This document shows positions 7,798-16,688 of a stretch of 64,000 nt of DNA, in pieces. A program made the translations under genes and the position numbers. The notes below the pieces were generated by a model that was given only the letters and a program-made list of their open reading frames with translations, was not told the origin of the DNA and made no database searches. The stretch's first letter is position 1. Each line of letters begins with the position of its first letter. This DNA is from an uncultured Coprococcus sp. (GTDB lineage Bacteria; Bacillota; Clostridia; Lachnospirales; Lachnospiraceae). The stretch lies in contig CAKQTZ010000006.1 of assembly GCA_934277375.1 (NCBI GenBank), positions 124,001 to 188,000 of the forward strand. Direction: 5' to 3'.

Positions 7798-9472
7798 ATG
7801 CATCCCCCTTTCTAACCAGCTCACGATGTATCATCTTAAGCTCTCCGTCCACCATCTTGGAGTTGACAAATATTTCCCAGTCTTTGCTCTTCTCCGGATA
7901 GTCCAGGTTTTCAGCAAAGCTGTGCCATCTCGTCTCCTTCCTGTCCTTCAGGTGTGCGATGACTGATAGTGCAACTGTGAGTCTCTCCTTCACCTCGTAC
8001 ACAAACATAAGCTCGTGCATGTCGTGGGCACTTATGTGCCATACCAGCTTCTGGAGCTGCTCTATCTTCTCCTTTGCCAGCTCAAGCTGTTTCTCGTTGA
8101 ACTGGTAGTGGGTAGATATTCCTCCGGCGTAGTTGTCCATGACCTTCTGCATGGCCTCCTCTATAGCCTCGTATGTGAACATCTTCTCGTCGGTATCGAG
8201 GAAATGATCGTACTCTTCTATCTTTTTGTCAAATGCTGTCTCCTCATCAAGCTCCAGCTCTGTATATCCCTCATCAAGCTGCTTAACCATGGCAATGGCT
8301 GCTATCTCTCCCTCAACCATCGCTCCCGTCACATACTTCTGTGGACATCCGCCCGCCACATCTCCGGCTGCGAACAGTCCGCGTATTGTGGACTCTCTGT
8401 CGTTGTCCACCCAGTAACCACTTGCGGTGTGGCCTCCGACTATATAAGGCTCTGTGCCCTCTATCTCCACATTCTGCTCACTCGGATTCTTGCCGGACTC
8501 AAGCCATTTGAGTGTCTGGCTTGGAGCCATGTTGAGGTAAGCCCTCTTCAGTGAGTCGTCCTGCTCAGGAGTGATGCCCTCTGTTCTCAGGTAACATGGA
8601 CCTCTTCCCTCTATATTCTCTCTCACCGTTCCGTACACTCTCTGGGATGTGGTAAGTCCATATTTGTTCTCGTATACCTCGCCTAGTGAGTTGACCTGCT
8701 TTGCACCCACACCCTGGGCTATAGTTCCAGTTGGGGCTATGGTGTCCTTACATCTGAGTGCTATAAATCTCATCTCAAATGTCGTCATCTCCGCCCCGGC
8801 ATTTATTCCCATTGCGTATCCCGCTCCGGTGTTGAACGGCGGATACCACATCTTATGTCTCGAAAATCCCGGATTATTCGGTCTGTAAAGTCCAGCCGCA
8901 CCGCCTGTGGCGCAGAGTACCTTCTTCGCCCTGATCTCATAGGCCGTGTCATCCTCTATGGAAAATCCAAATGCTCCGAGTATCTGATTGTTTTCAACTA
9001 TATAATCCGTCATATTGACTCTGTTAAGTATCTGGCAGTTGTCAAGTTCTTCCACTGCCTTTGCAAGCAGTGGCTTCATATTCTCGCCATTTATCTTGAT
9101 ATTTCTGTTGCCTCTTGCGACATACTCACCGTTCTTGTCCTTGAGGATGACCAGTCCCAGTTTCTCCATCTTGTCTGTGACACGGTTCAGTCCCTGTGAC
9201 ATCGAAAGCAGAAGATCTTCTCTCACGATTCCGTCAGCATCAGTCCTACAGTAGTCCACATAATCCTCAGGCTTTCTGCCCTTCACTATGTATGCGTTGA
9301 TGGCGTTCACACCCGCCGCCAGACATCCACTTCTCTTTATATTTGCCTTCTCGGCGATGATGATGGAATAATCAGAATGCTCTCTGACAGTCAATGCCGC
9401 GTAGCAGCCAGCCGTACCACCACCGATTATCAAAATGTCCGTATGAAATATTTTCCTGTTTGCAATACCCAT
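7778..9472 (-). CDS. aprA: Adenylylsulfate reductase alpha subunit-like flavoprotein
   Basis: FAD enzyme of 564 residues in the fumarate reductase/APS reductase superfamily. The dinucleotide fold IIGGGTAGCYAA is near residue 15. Other landmarks are RGPCYLRTEG, EPYIVGGHTASGYWVD (a candidate active-site His) and the FAD-binding stretch GLFAAGDVAGG. Sequence alone would allow a fumarate reductase or aspartate oxidase. The paired AprB ferredoxin and the flanking sulfate transporter and ATP sulfurylase genes make APS reduction to sulfite far more likely. It stands in for the thioredoxin-dependent CysH of other bacteria. Confidence 0.82.
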   Translation of the reverse strand: MGIANRKIFHTDILIIGGGTAGCYAALTVREHSDYSIIIAEKANIKRSGCLAAGVNAINAYIVKGRKPEDYVDYCRTDADGIVREDLLLSMSQGLNRVTDKMEKLGLVILKDKNGEYVARGNRNIKINGENMKPLLAKAVEELDNCQILNRVNMTDYIVENNQILGAFGFSIEDDTAYEIRAKKVLCATGGAAGLYRPNNPGFSRHKMWYPPFNTGAGYAMGINAGAEMTTFEMRFIALRCKDTIAPTGTIAQGVGAKQVNSLGEVYENKYGLTTSQRVYGTVRENIEGRGPCYLRTEGITPEQDDSLKRAYLNMAPSQTLKWLESGKNPSEQNVEIEGTEPYIVGGHTASGYWVDNDRESTIRGLFAAGDVAGGCPQKYVTGAMVEGEIAAIAMVKQLDEGYTELELDEETAFDKKIEEYDHFLDTDEKMFTYEAIEEAMQKVMDNYAGGISTHYQFNEKQLELAKEKIEQLQKLVWHISAHDMHELMFVYEVKERLTVALSVIAHLKDRKETRWHSFAENLDYPEKSKDWEIFVNSKMVDGELKMIHRELVRKGDAYEHSDK

Positions 9473-9501
9473 ATTTTCTCTCCAATCTTTTTATCCTGGA
9501 C

Positions 9502-9611
9502 GGAGGGGCCTGACCCCAACGCCTCCATATATGAGGTAAAATGAGTGTTTTCCCTTTTTATCCACCCAAAGGGTCTGACCCCTTTGGGGAAAGTGCCTGA
9601 CCCCTTTTGTG
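9502..9611. repeat. Second cluster of GGGTCAGACCC-type palindromes
   Basis: Three copies of the REP-like motif lie between aprA and cysA: GGAGGGGCCTGACCCC from 9502, CCCAAAGGGTCTGACCCC from 9565, and TGCCTGACCCCTTTTG from 9594. The last overlaps the cysA stop region. They match the family at 7361-7458. Confidence 0.65.
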
Positions 9612-10673
9612 TTAAATATAGAATACATCGTTGTCCTGCATTGCCTTGTTCTCCAGCAGATACGTCTGGTTCTCGTCAAATACATACAATCTGTAGATGA
9701 GAACGTGAACCTGCTCGCCCGGTTTTACGACATCCTTCTCCATGGATCTCTCGGCGACAATCTCCACTCCGTTGACATCAACTGTGACGTCCAGATGGCT
9801 TCCGCGGAACAGCACATCCTTGACTATTCCCGACTCTGCCGCACTCTGGTACTGATCCAGCCTGCCGCTCTTGGATATCTTGACGAACTCCGGTCTGATG
9901 ACCGCCCTGTCCGCTCCCGGCACCCTGTCAAAACCCTTGAGCTTCTCGTAGTCCTCAACCACAGTTGACCTTCCGATGAACTGTGCCACAAACGGTGTGG
10001 CCGGCGTCTTGTATATCTCCATCGGCGATCCCATCTGCTCTATCTGTCCGTGGTTGGTGATGATGATCTCATCTGCAACCTCCACCGCCTCGTCCTGATC
10101 ATGGGTGACAAATATGCTCGTTATGCCAAGCTTTTCAACCATCTCCTTGAGCCAGGTTCTAAGCTCTGTCCTGACCTTTGCATCTATCGCGGCAAATGGC
10201 TCGTCCAGCAGCAACACCTGCGGATTCGGCGCCAGCGCCCTGGCAAATGCTACCCTCTGCCTCTGTCCGCCTGAGAGCTGATTCGGATATCTCTTCTCCA
10301 TCCCCGACAGTCCTGTCAGCTCCAGAAGCTCCATAACTCTCTTCTTGATTTCCTTCTTTGGAACCTTCATGAGTTCAAGTCCAAATGCCACATTATCAAA
10401 TACCGTCATGTAACGGAACAGTGCATAATTCTGAAATACGAATCCTATTCCTCTCTTCGCCGCTGGTATGTCATTTACACGTCTGCCGTCTATGTATATG
10501 TCACCGGTATTTGGATTTTCAAGTCCGGCTATCATTCGGAGAAGTGTAGTCTTGCCACTTCCGGATGGTCCCAGGAGCGCCACCAGCTTGCCCTTCTCCA
10601 CTCCGAAGCTGACATTGTTGGACGCCAGGAAATCTCCATATTTCTTATATATATTCTTCATCTCGACGTACAT
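9612..10673 (-). CDS. cysA: Sulfate/thiosulfate ABC transporter ATP-binding protein
   Basis: ATPase of the sulfate importer, 353 residues. The ABC domain has Walker A GPSGSGKTT near residue 34, signature LSGGQRQRVAFARAL, Walker B VLLLDEPFAAID and H-loop IFVTHDQDEAVE. The C-terminal 120 or so residues form a TOBE-like regulatory domain, as in CysA. It works with the two permeases and the binding protein encoded just upstream. A REP-like cluster follows the gene. A molybdate or phosphonate transporter is less likely given the neighbours. Confidence 0.9.
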   Translation of the reverse strand: MYVEMKNIYKKYGDFLASNNVSFGVEKGKLVALLGPSGSGKTTLLRMIAGLENPNTGDIYIDGRRVNDIPAAKRGIGFVFQNYALFRYMTVFDNVAFGLELMKVPKKEIKKRVMELLELTGLSGMEKRYPNQLSGGQRQRVAFARALAPNPQVLLLDEPFAAIDAKVRTELRTWLKEMVEKLGITSIFVTHDQDEAVEVADEIIITNHGQIEQMGSPMEIYKTPATPFVAQFIGRSTVVEDYEKLKGFDRVPGADRAVIRPEFVKISKSGRLDQYQSAAESGIVKDVLFRGSHLDVTVDVNGVEIVAERSMEKDVVKPGEQVHVLIYRLYVFDENQTYLLENKAMQDNDVFYI

Positions 10674-10769
10674 GCCGTCAGCCTCCTTCTATAAACTATC
10701 TCACTTCACCCTTTCTCGGGTATCGCCCCCTCGCCTCCGCTCAGCGGCAGGTCGCCTTCTGCATGAGAG

Positions 10770-11642
10770 TTATGAACTTCGTTCATAAGCGCGTTTCCTC
10801 TTCGCTCTGTACTCAAGCAGATTTCTCAGGAACAATATGATGACCGCTATGATCACCAGTATGGATGATACTGCAAATGCCGCTGTGATGGATTCCTCCG
10901 TTCCCGACATGTACAGTGCGTCTATCTCAAGTGGAAGTGTAAATGTTCCCCCTCTGGTCTTTGACAGCGCATTTACCGCACCGAACTCACCGAGTGCTCT
11001 GGCGGCACAAAGGATGATTCCGTATATGAGTCCCCATTTCATCTGGGGAAGTGTTATCCTTCTGAATATCGTGAAGCCCTTCGCTCCCATGAGCGCCGCT
11101 GCCTCCTCCTCGTCCTTGCCCTGTGCGTTCAGCACCGGGATAAGCTCCCTCGACACAAATGGGAATGTCACGAATATGGTAGCAAGCACAACGCCCGGAA
11201 CTGCAAATGTTATTCTTATATTCGTCCCCAGCATATCATTGATCCACCTGATCGCCGGATACGTCCATCCGAGTCTTCCAAATGTCATGAGGTAGGCAAG
11301 GCCTACGATGACCGGTGATATGGAAAACGGAATGTCTATCAATGTTGCCAGCACCTGCTTGCCTTTGAAGGAGAACTTCGTCAGCAGCCATGCCGCACAT
11401 ATTCCGAAAAATGTGTTTACCACCACAGCTATGACCGTGGCAATAAGTGTGACTCCAAGCGCGCTTATCACGTACTCTGTCGTGATGGACTGCAGGTAGA
11501 ACTTAAAGCCCTCCTTCAGCGCACTTGTTATTACCGATATAAGTGGAACAACAAGCATGAGCACTATGAAAAACACCGTCACGGTTATCAGTATTATCTT
11601 TGTCCTGCGCTTGCCGCGCTGCAGCTTTTCCTGTTCGCTCAT
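10770..11642 (-). CDS. cysW: Sulfate ABC transporter permease
   Basis: Inner-membrane permease of about 290 residues with six predicted helices and the EAA loop (EEEAAALMGAKGFTIFRRITLP) that contacts CysA. Further CysW-like blocks are RALGEFGAV and TFTLPLEIDALY. The ATG at 11642 is preceded by AAAGGAGG; an earlier in-frame start at 11660 would include that site. A long hairpin element separates it from the partner permease upstream. Confidence 0.9.
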   Translation of the reverse strand: MSEQEKLQRGKRRTKIILITVTVFFIVLMLVVPLISVITSALKEGFKFYLQSITTEYVISALGVTLIATVIAVVVNTFFGICAAWLLTKFSFKGKQVLATLIDIPFSISPVIVGLAYLMTFGRLGWTYPAIRWINDMLGTNIRITFAVPGVVLATIFVTFPFVSRELIPVLNAQGKDEEEAAALMGAKGFTIFRRITLPQMKWGLIYGIILCAARALGEFGAVNALSKTRGGTFTLPLEIDALYMSGTEESITAAFAVSSILVIIAVIILFLRNLLEYRAKRKRAYERSS

Positions 11643-11670
11643 CGTGGTTCCTCCTTTCATTTGTGCATGT

Positions 11671-11873
11671 GCACATCAATGATTGCGAATAAAATCTTTA
11701 ATATATGAACTTTTTTAGAATACATATCCGGGGTCGCTCTCGCTTAACTCGTCCTACAGCGGTACTAGCGCTCGCATGCTCGCTGAGTACCGGTGGACTC
11801 GTATTCCCCTGATATGTTATTGCTAAAAAGTTCATATATATTCTTAGTTGTGTATTCGCAATCATTGATGTGC
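11671..11873. repeat. Long hairpin element A between the two sulfate permease genes
   Basis: A 203-bp near-palindrome. Its outer 20-bp arms (11671-11690 and 11854-11873) are perfect inverted repeats. Inside them a second arm pair (about 11700-11733 and 11806-11840) pairs with few mismatches. The core at 11732-11810 carries GGTACT/AGTACC arms. The core shares GGGTCGCT, CGCTTA, CAGCGG and AGTACCG in the same order with element B at 28408-28552. It codes for nothing and has the form of a miniature inverted-repeat element. Confidence 0.7.
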
Positions 11874-11910
11874 AAATACATCTAAATAATTGTCGTAACT
11901 TATTATAGGT

Positions 11911-12780
11911 TTATAGTAGATTTGTCCTTCTGGACTGTCTAAGTTGTACTATGTTGATCGCGAACAACAGTACAAATGATATGACCAGCATCACCAGTGC
12001 TATGGCAGTTGCGCTAGCATAGTCTATATAGCTGAGTTTCTGCATGATCACGTATGATATGACCTGCGTCTGCTCCTTTGCGCTGTTGCCCGATATGTAG
12101 ATGACACTGCCGTACTCTCCAATTCCTCTGGCAAATGCCAGTCCAAATCCTGTAAGCAGCGACGGTCTGAGCTCCGGAAGTATGACCTTGAAAAATGTTC
12201 TTCTCGGTGTGGCTCCCAGCATGTAAGCCGCCTCCTCGTACTGGTTGTCCATCTTCTCAAGTATCGGCTGCACCGCCCTTATGACAAATGGTATTCCCAC
12301 AAATACAAGGGCGATGGTAAGTCCGATCTTTGTGTATGCAACATCTATTCCAAGAGCCTTTAGAGGCTTTCCAAGGAATCCATCCTCACTATACAGTCTC
12401 GACAGCGTGATACCTGCAACCGCCGTCGGCAGACAGAAGGGAAGTTCTATGAATCCGTCCAGTATCTTCTTGCTGGGGAAATCGTACTTTACCAGTGTCC
12501 ACGCTATTATCAGTCCAAACACCGTGTTGACTATCGCCGCTATAAATGAACAGCTGATGCTGGTCTTAAATGCATTCAGCACATTCTTCTTCAGAAGCAG
12601 ATGCCAGAATTCGCCAGGTGAAAGCTTCAGCGATGACACCAGCACCGATGCCAGCGGAATCAGAACTATCAGCGACAGCATTGCAATTACTATTCCTAGT
12701 GTCAAATGATATCCCGGGATAACTCTGGTCTTTTTTGCATTATTCAGTTTGTCCTTCTTGCCATTTCCCTCTGCTGCCAT
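11911..12780 (-). CDS. cysT: Sulfate ABC transporter permease
   Basis: First permease of the sulfate importer, about 289 residues, with a charged cytoplasmic N-terminus, six membrane segments and the EAA loop EEAAYMLGATPRRTFFKVILP. GIGEYGSVIYISGN is typical of CysT/CysU. The ATG at 12780 has GGAAG upstream; an in-frame TTG at 12792 is the alternative start. It lies about 105 bp after the binding-protein gene. Confidence 0.9.
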   Translation of the reverse strand: MAAEGNGKKDKLNNAKKTRVIPGYHLTLGIVIAMLSLIVLIPLASVLVSSLKLSPGEFWHLLLKKNVLNAFKTSISCSFIAAIVNTVFGLIIAWTLVKYDFPSKKILDGFIELPFCLPTAVAGITLSRLYSEDGFLGKPLKALGIDVAYTKIGLTIALVFVGIPFVIRAVQPILEKMDNQYEEAAYMLGATPRRTFFKVILPELRPSLLTGFGLAFARGIGEYGSVIYISGNSAKEQTQVISYVIMQKLSYIDYASATAIALVMLVISFVLLFAINIVQLRQSRRTNLL

Positions 12781-12886
12781 CTTATCTTCCAATCCATTTC
12801 ATCTTTTATAATGCCATTAAACTAATTATCAGCGAAAAACTCAGCTTCCACTCATTTTCAAATCTTTGTTCTCCGCCTTGCACGAT

Positions 12887-13897
12887 TTAATAACCATATA
12901 TTTCATCAAACTTTGCTCCGTCATCGAAGAAATCCTCATAGGCTTTGTCCCAGCCGCCGAAATCATCGATGGTCCACAGCTCAATGTTCAGATCAAACAT
13001 ATCCGAATACTCTACAAGTATCTTATCATTTGTCGGGCGGTAGCCGTTCTCTGCCTCAAGCCTCTGGGCTTCATCGCTGTACAGGTACTCCAGATACTCC
13101 GTGCTGACCTCCTCAGTGCCACCCAGTCTGGCGTTGTCATCAACGACCGCCACACTCGGCTGAGCAAGTATGCTCACCGACGGATTCACTATCTCATAAT
13201 CCTCCGGGTACTCCTTCAGCGCCGCTATTGCCTCATTCTCCCAGGCAATCAGTACATCACCCTTGCCATTCTCCACAAATGTGGTGGTTGAACCTCTGGC
13301 TCCTGAATCCATGACCGACACATTCTGATAAAGCTTCTTCATGAACTGCCATACATCAGATTCATCACTGTACGTCTCCCTCGCATATGCAAGTGCCGCA
13401 AGGAAATTCCAGCAGGCACCACCGCTGCTCTTCGGATCAGGTGTTATGACTTCCACATCGTCCTTCACCAGATCGTTCCAGTCCTTTATGCCCTTGTCAT
13501 TTCCCTTTCTCACCAGGAACACTATCGTGGATGTGTACGGCGCCGAGTCCTTGTCAAATTCATCTATCCAGCCCTTATCTATCAGACCATTTGCCGATAT
13601 GAGGTCAATGTCATGCTCAAGTGCCAGTGTGACAACATCTGCATTACAGCCCTCGACCACCGATCTCGCCTGTGCGCCGGAGCCTCCATGAGACTGGATG
13701 ATCTTGATATCCTGTCCGTACTGCTCCTTGTAATACTGTTCGAACATGTCGTTGTATCGCTCATACAGCTCCCTCGTAGGGTCATACGAAACATTTGTAA
13801 TTGTGATAACATCGTCCTTCTTCCCGCCACAGCCGGTCGCGCCTATCGCCAGCACCGCCGCCATGGACAGAAGCAATACTCTTTTCACCAATCTCAT
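12887..13897 (-). CDS. sbp: Sulfate-binding lipoprotein of the ABC importer
   Basis: Extracytoplasmic solute-binding protein of 336 residues. The signal peptide ends in a lipobox (GATGC), so it is membrane-anchored. Family landmarks are NVSYDPTRELYERYN near the start, HGGSGAQARSVVEG (ligand loop), LVRKGNDKGIKDWNDL, PDPKSSGGACWNFLAAL and NGYRPTN, which match Sbp/CysP. It delivers sulfate, possibly also thiosulfate, to the CysTW permeases. It begins about 120 bp downstream of cysK, and no clear sigma-A promoter was found in that gap, so read-through from cysK is possible. Confidence 0.92.
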   Translation of the reverse strand: MRLVKRVLLLSMAAVLAIGATGCGGKKDDVITITNVSYDPTRELYERYNDMFEQYYKEQYGQDIKIIQSHGGSGAQARSVVEGCNADVVTLALEHDIDLISANGLIDKGWIDEFDKDSAPYTSTIVFLVRKGNDKGIKDWNDLVKDDVEVITPDPKSSGGACWNFLAALAYARETYSDESDVWQFMKKLYQNVSVMDSGARGSTTTFVENGKGDVLIAWENEAIAALKEYPEDYEIVNPSVSILAQPSVAVVDDNARLGGTEEVSTEYLEYLYSDEAQRLEAENGYRPTNDKILVEYSDMFDLNIELWTIDDFGGWDKAYEDFFDDGAKFDEIYGY

Positions 13898-14018
13898 TAT
13901 CTCTATCTCCTAAATAAAGTCCACCGTCAGCTTTCACACTCTGCGGCTTCTCAACAACGTTCATATGTGATTCAAATTTTGTATACCAAGTAGGGACATA
14001 CGAAGCCGCAGATGTGAA

Positions 14019-14951
14019 TTACAGGTTAAACAGTGATGTTGAGAGATATCTCTCTCCTGTATCCGGGAAGAGGACCACGATGGTCTTGCCCTCGTACTCA
14101 GGTCTCTTTGCAAGCTCAGTTGCCGCATAGAGTGCCGCACCTGCGGATATTCCAACAAGAACTCCGTCTGTCTTTGCTATCTTTCTTGCTGTGTCAAATG
14201 CGTCATCATTCTGTATTCTTATGATCTCGTCCACGATACTCAGATCCATGACGCCAGGTATAAATCCGGCTCCGATTCCCTGAATCTTGTGTGGGCCGGG
14301 TGCACCACCTGAGAGAACCGGTGAATCAGCAGGCTCAACTGCTATCAGCTTGACATTTGGATTGTGCTCCTTGAGTCCGCTTCCTGTTCCTGTGGCTGTT
14401 CCGCCTGTTCCTACTGCTGACACAAATGCATCAACCTTTCCGTCTGTATCTCTCCAGATCTCCTCTGCCGTTGTCTTCTTGTGGATAGCAGGATTCGCCT
14501 TGTTCTCAAACTGCTGTGGGATAAATGCATTTCCGTACTGCTCCTTGAGCTCATTTGCCTTGGCGATGGCGCCCTTCATTCCCTCTCTACCAGGTGTTAA
14601 CACGATCTCAGCGCCGAGAGCTGACACGATCTTTCTGCGCTCAACGCTCATAGTGTCCGGCATGGTGAGTATCAGGTGAAGTCCCTTTGCCGCTGATACA
14701 AATGCAAGTCCGATTCCCGTATTTCCTGATGTAGGCTCGATGATGACTGTCTCCTGATTGATGAGGCCATCCTTTATTCCCTGCTCGATCATGGCTGCTG
14801 CCACACGATCCTTTACTGAGCCAAGTGGATTGAAGTACTCAAGCTTTGCAACGATGTGTGCCTTGAGTCCAAGCTCCTTCTCATAATTTGTAAGCTCCAG
14901 AAGTGGAGTGTTTCCTATAAGTTCTGTCAACTGTGATGCTATCTTTGCCAT
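14019..14951 (-). CDS. cysK: Cysteine synthase (O-acetylserine sulfhydrylase)
   Basis: PLP enzyme of 310 residues that makes cysteine from O-acetylserine and sulfide. PLP-binding Lys47 is in GSVKDR, the phosphate/substrate loop is [11 protein letters not shown], and GTGGTATGTG binds the PLP phosphate. The GIGAGFIPG motif is CysK-typical. The ATG at 14951 has AAAGGAAA upstream and fits the family start ([17 protein letters not shown]); an upstream in-frame ATG would add 11 lysine-rich residues. It follows the SGNH esterase by about 160 bp and precedes the sulfate cluster, placing it in the sulfur regulon. Confidence 0.95.
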   Translation of the reverse strand: MAKIASQLTELIGNTPLLELTNYEKELGLKAHIVAKLEYFNPLGSVKDRVAAAMIEQGIKDGLINQETVIIEPTSGNTGIGLAFVSAAKGLHLILTMPDTMSVERRKIVSALGAEIVLTPGREGMKGAIAKANELKEQYGNAFIPQQFENKANPAIHKKTTAEEIWRDTDGKVDAFVSAVGTGGTATGTGSGLKEHNPNVKLIAVEPADSPVLSGGAPGPHKIQGIGAGFIPGVMDLSIVDEIIRIQNDDAFDTARKIAKTDGVLVGISAGAALYAATELAKRPEYEGKTIVVLFPDTGERYLSTSLFNL

Positions 14952-15109
14952 AATTTTTGTTTCCTTTCTTTTTACTTTTTTCAAGTCTCTATGTTATTCT
15001 TGATTCTCAACTATCTTTATATACTGCACACTATCTTCTATAAATAATCCTTTTATCAGACTAATATTTTCAATTTGTGATCTTCTAATTTATTATCTTC
15101 AATCTGCTT

Positions 15110-15733
15110 TTAACAGGCCATCTGATAGATCTTTTCCTCGATGGCTCCCGCCAGTGCTGCATGACCTTCAGGATTCATATGCTCCTGATCTGCCTCGCTG
15201 CTGTCCGCCACGGATGACGCCGCCAGGAATTCCACACCAAACTCATCAGCTATCTTCTTATAAACATCCGTGAGTTTTCTTGACACCTCAACGGATTCCG
15301 GTGAGAACTCAGGATCAAATTCATCCTTCCACACCTGCTCGCCTAAGTGTATCGGCGATACGAGAAGTATTCTGCTGTCCGCCGAATACTGTCTTGCCTG
15401 GATGAGCAGTCTCCGTATTCCCTTGCCTATCACATCCGGTGATGCCGAGAACACCGTCTTACAGTCATTTGTTCCGAGCATGATGACTATATTCTCCGGT
15501 TTATGTGTCTCCAGCAGAGTAGGGAACAGCGACACACCCTTTCTTCCCTGTCTCAGTGGATCCTCGAACACTGTTGTTCTTCCACAGAGACCTTCCTCTA
15601 TGATCCTTATATCTTTATTCGCCAGCTTCTGCTGCAATATACTGGTCCATCTGATCCCCCAGGGAAATCTCTCTCCATTCTCAGGATTGTATCCCCATGT
15701 ATTGGAATCTCCAAAGCACAACACCTGTTGCAT
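15110..15733 (-). CDS. SGNH/GDSL-family esterase
   Basis: Cytoplasmic SGNH hydrolase of 207 residues with no signal peptide. Block I is CFGDSNTWGY (catalytic Ser), block III is LGTNDCK, and block V DQEHMNPEGHAAL supplies Asp and His. It resembles bacterial arylesterase/acyl-CoA thioesterase-like GDSL proteins. It sits directly upstream of cysK. Its promoter carries a 17-bp sequence identical to one at the rrf2-suf promoter, so it may belong to the cysteine/Fe-S regulon. Deacylation of O-acetylserine or a related ester is a speculation from context only. Confidence 0.85.
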   Translation of the reverse strand: MQQVLCFGDSNTWGYNPENGERFPWGIRWTSILQQKLANKDIRIIEEGLCGRTTVFEDPLRQGRKGVSLFPTLLETHKPENIVIMLGTNDCKTVFSASPDVIGKGIRRLLIQARQYSADSRILLVSPIHLGEQVWKDEFDPEFSPESVEVSRKLTDVYKKIADEFGVEFLAASSVADSSEADQEHMNPEGHAALAGAIEEKIYQMAC

Positions 15734-15836
15734 GTGTCCACCTCCTGTCTACCTAACATCTCTCCGTCCAATGGATTTCACCGCAAATCCACATATATCC
15801 TATCTGATATGTAGTAATTGTCTGTCAACATGTTGG

Positions 15837-15869
15837 AGTATACAACTTATTTCCTACTATGTCAATAGG
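15837..15869 (-). promoter_or_regulatory. Promoter with Rrf2-type operator (esterase-cysK unit)
   Basis: On the minus strand TTGACA (15860-15865), a 17-bp spacer and TATACT (15837-15842). The -35 box lies inside CCTACTATGTCAATAGG (plus strand, 15853-15869), which recurs base for base at 24169-24185 before rrf2. The ends CCTA/TAGG form a dyad. A protein bound here would block RNA polymerase. Confidence 0.75.
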
Positions 15870-15892
15870 GATTGTGTGTTTTTTATTAAGAC

Positions 15893-15940
15893 AAAAATAA
15901 AAGTCCCGAAATCAGCATTTGCCAATTTCAGGACTTTCGT
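15893..15940 (-). terminator. Intrinsic terminator of the Fn3-like protein gene
   Basis: On the minus strand AAAGTCCTGAAAT pairs with ATTTCGGGACTTT, followed by a T-rich tract. It starts right after the stop codon at 15941. Confidence 0.8.
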
Positions 15941-16585
15941 CTAATAACATTTCTTACACGGTGTATATCCCATGCTCTCAGCATAACTCTGTGATACCAG
16001 AGATGGATTCTTCATGCCACTGCAGCTTGATGAACTGTGGTATTTCTTACCGGTTCTCGGTATCCACACATCGCCACCGCCTCCGGCATCTCCTGAATCC
16101 TGGGCATTTCCACCACCGCCAGAATTATCACTATAAGAATTTCCCCCACCGTTGCTGCCACTGTCAGGCTTCGTCTTAGGTGGTGTGTATTTCATTTTTA
16201 CAGTCTTTGTATCCGACCATTTGCCATAATAGGTTTTGACCTTGCCTCTTACCCGGACCTGTCTGAACGCTCTGACCTTGATCGTATACGAAGTTCTGTA
16301 TGTATCAAGTCTGAGGGTTCTCGATGTCTTGCCTCTGACAGCAACCTTTCTGTACACGGAACTGTTAGTCTTCCTGAAGGCAACCTGATATCCAGTTGTC
16401 TTCTTGACTTCTTTCCATGACACAGCTATCTCATCCCGCCAGTAATTGGCCTTTGCGCTTCGCATAACCACCTTAGCAGGATTTGCCGCCGCCTGCACTT
16501 CAGTTCCCCCTGCTGCAAACAGACCAGTACACAGCATGGAAAACGCAACCATAAATACTACTACTTTTTTCATGAGCTTGTTCAT
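15941..16585 (-). CDS. Secreted protein with Fn3-like domain and C-terminal Cys motif
   Basis: Exported protein of 214 residues. A signal peptide (about 1-32, ending VQAAA) is followed by one fibronectin type III-like domain (about 35-132: ISVSWKEV-like strand, TTGYQVAFRKT, YTIKVRAFRQV). A Gly/Ser/Asn-rich linker leads to a C-terminal region with YHSSSSCSGMKNP and GYTPCKKCY. The paired C and CxxC, with a nearby His, could bind a metal; this tail is common on Firmicute secreted proteins. AGGAGG lies 8 bases before the ATG. Role unknown. Confidence 0.75.
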   Translation of the reverse strand: MNKLMKKVVVFMVAFSMLCTGLFAAGGTEVQAAANPAKVVMRSAKANYWRDEIAVSWKEVKKTTGYQVAFRKTNSSVYRKVAVRGKTSRTLRLDTYRTSYTIKVRAFRQVRVRGKVKTYYGKWSDTKTVKMKYTPPKTKPDSGSNGGGNSYSDNSGGGGNAQDSGDAGGGGDVWIPRTGKKYHSSSSCSGMKNPSLVSQSYAESMGYTPCKKCY

Positions 16586-16688
16586 AATATGATCCTCCTC
16601 TCACTGTATATAATATCGTGCGCAAGCGCAACTGTCGCAATGCTCATTATATCACAATTCGTTATATATACACAGTGTTTATTCAAAA

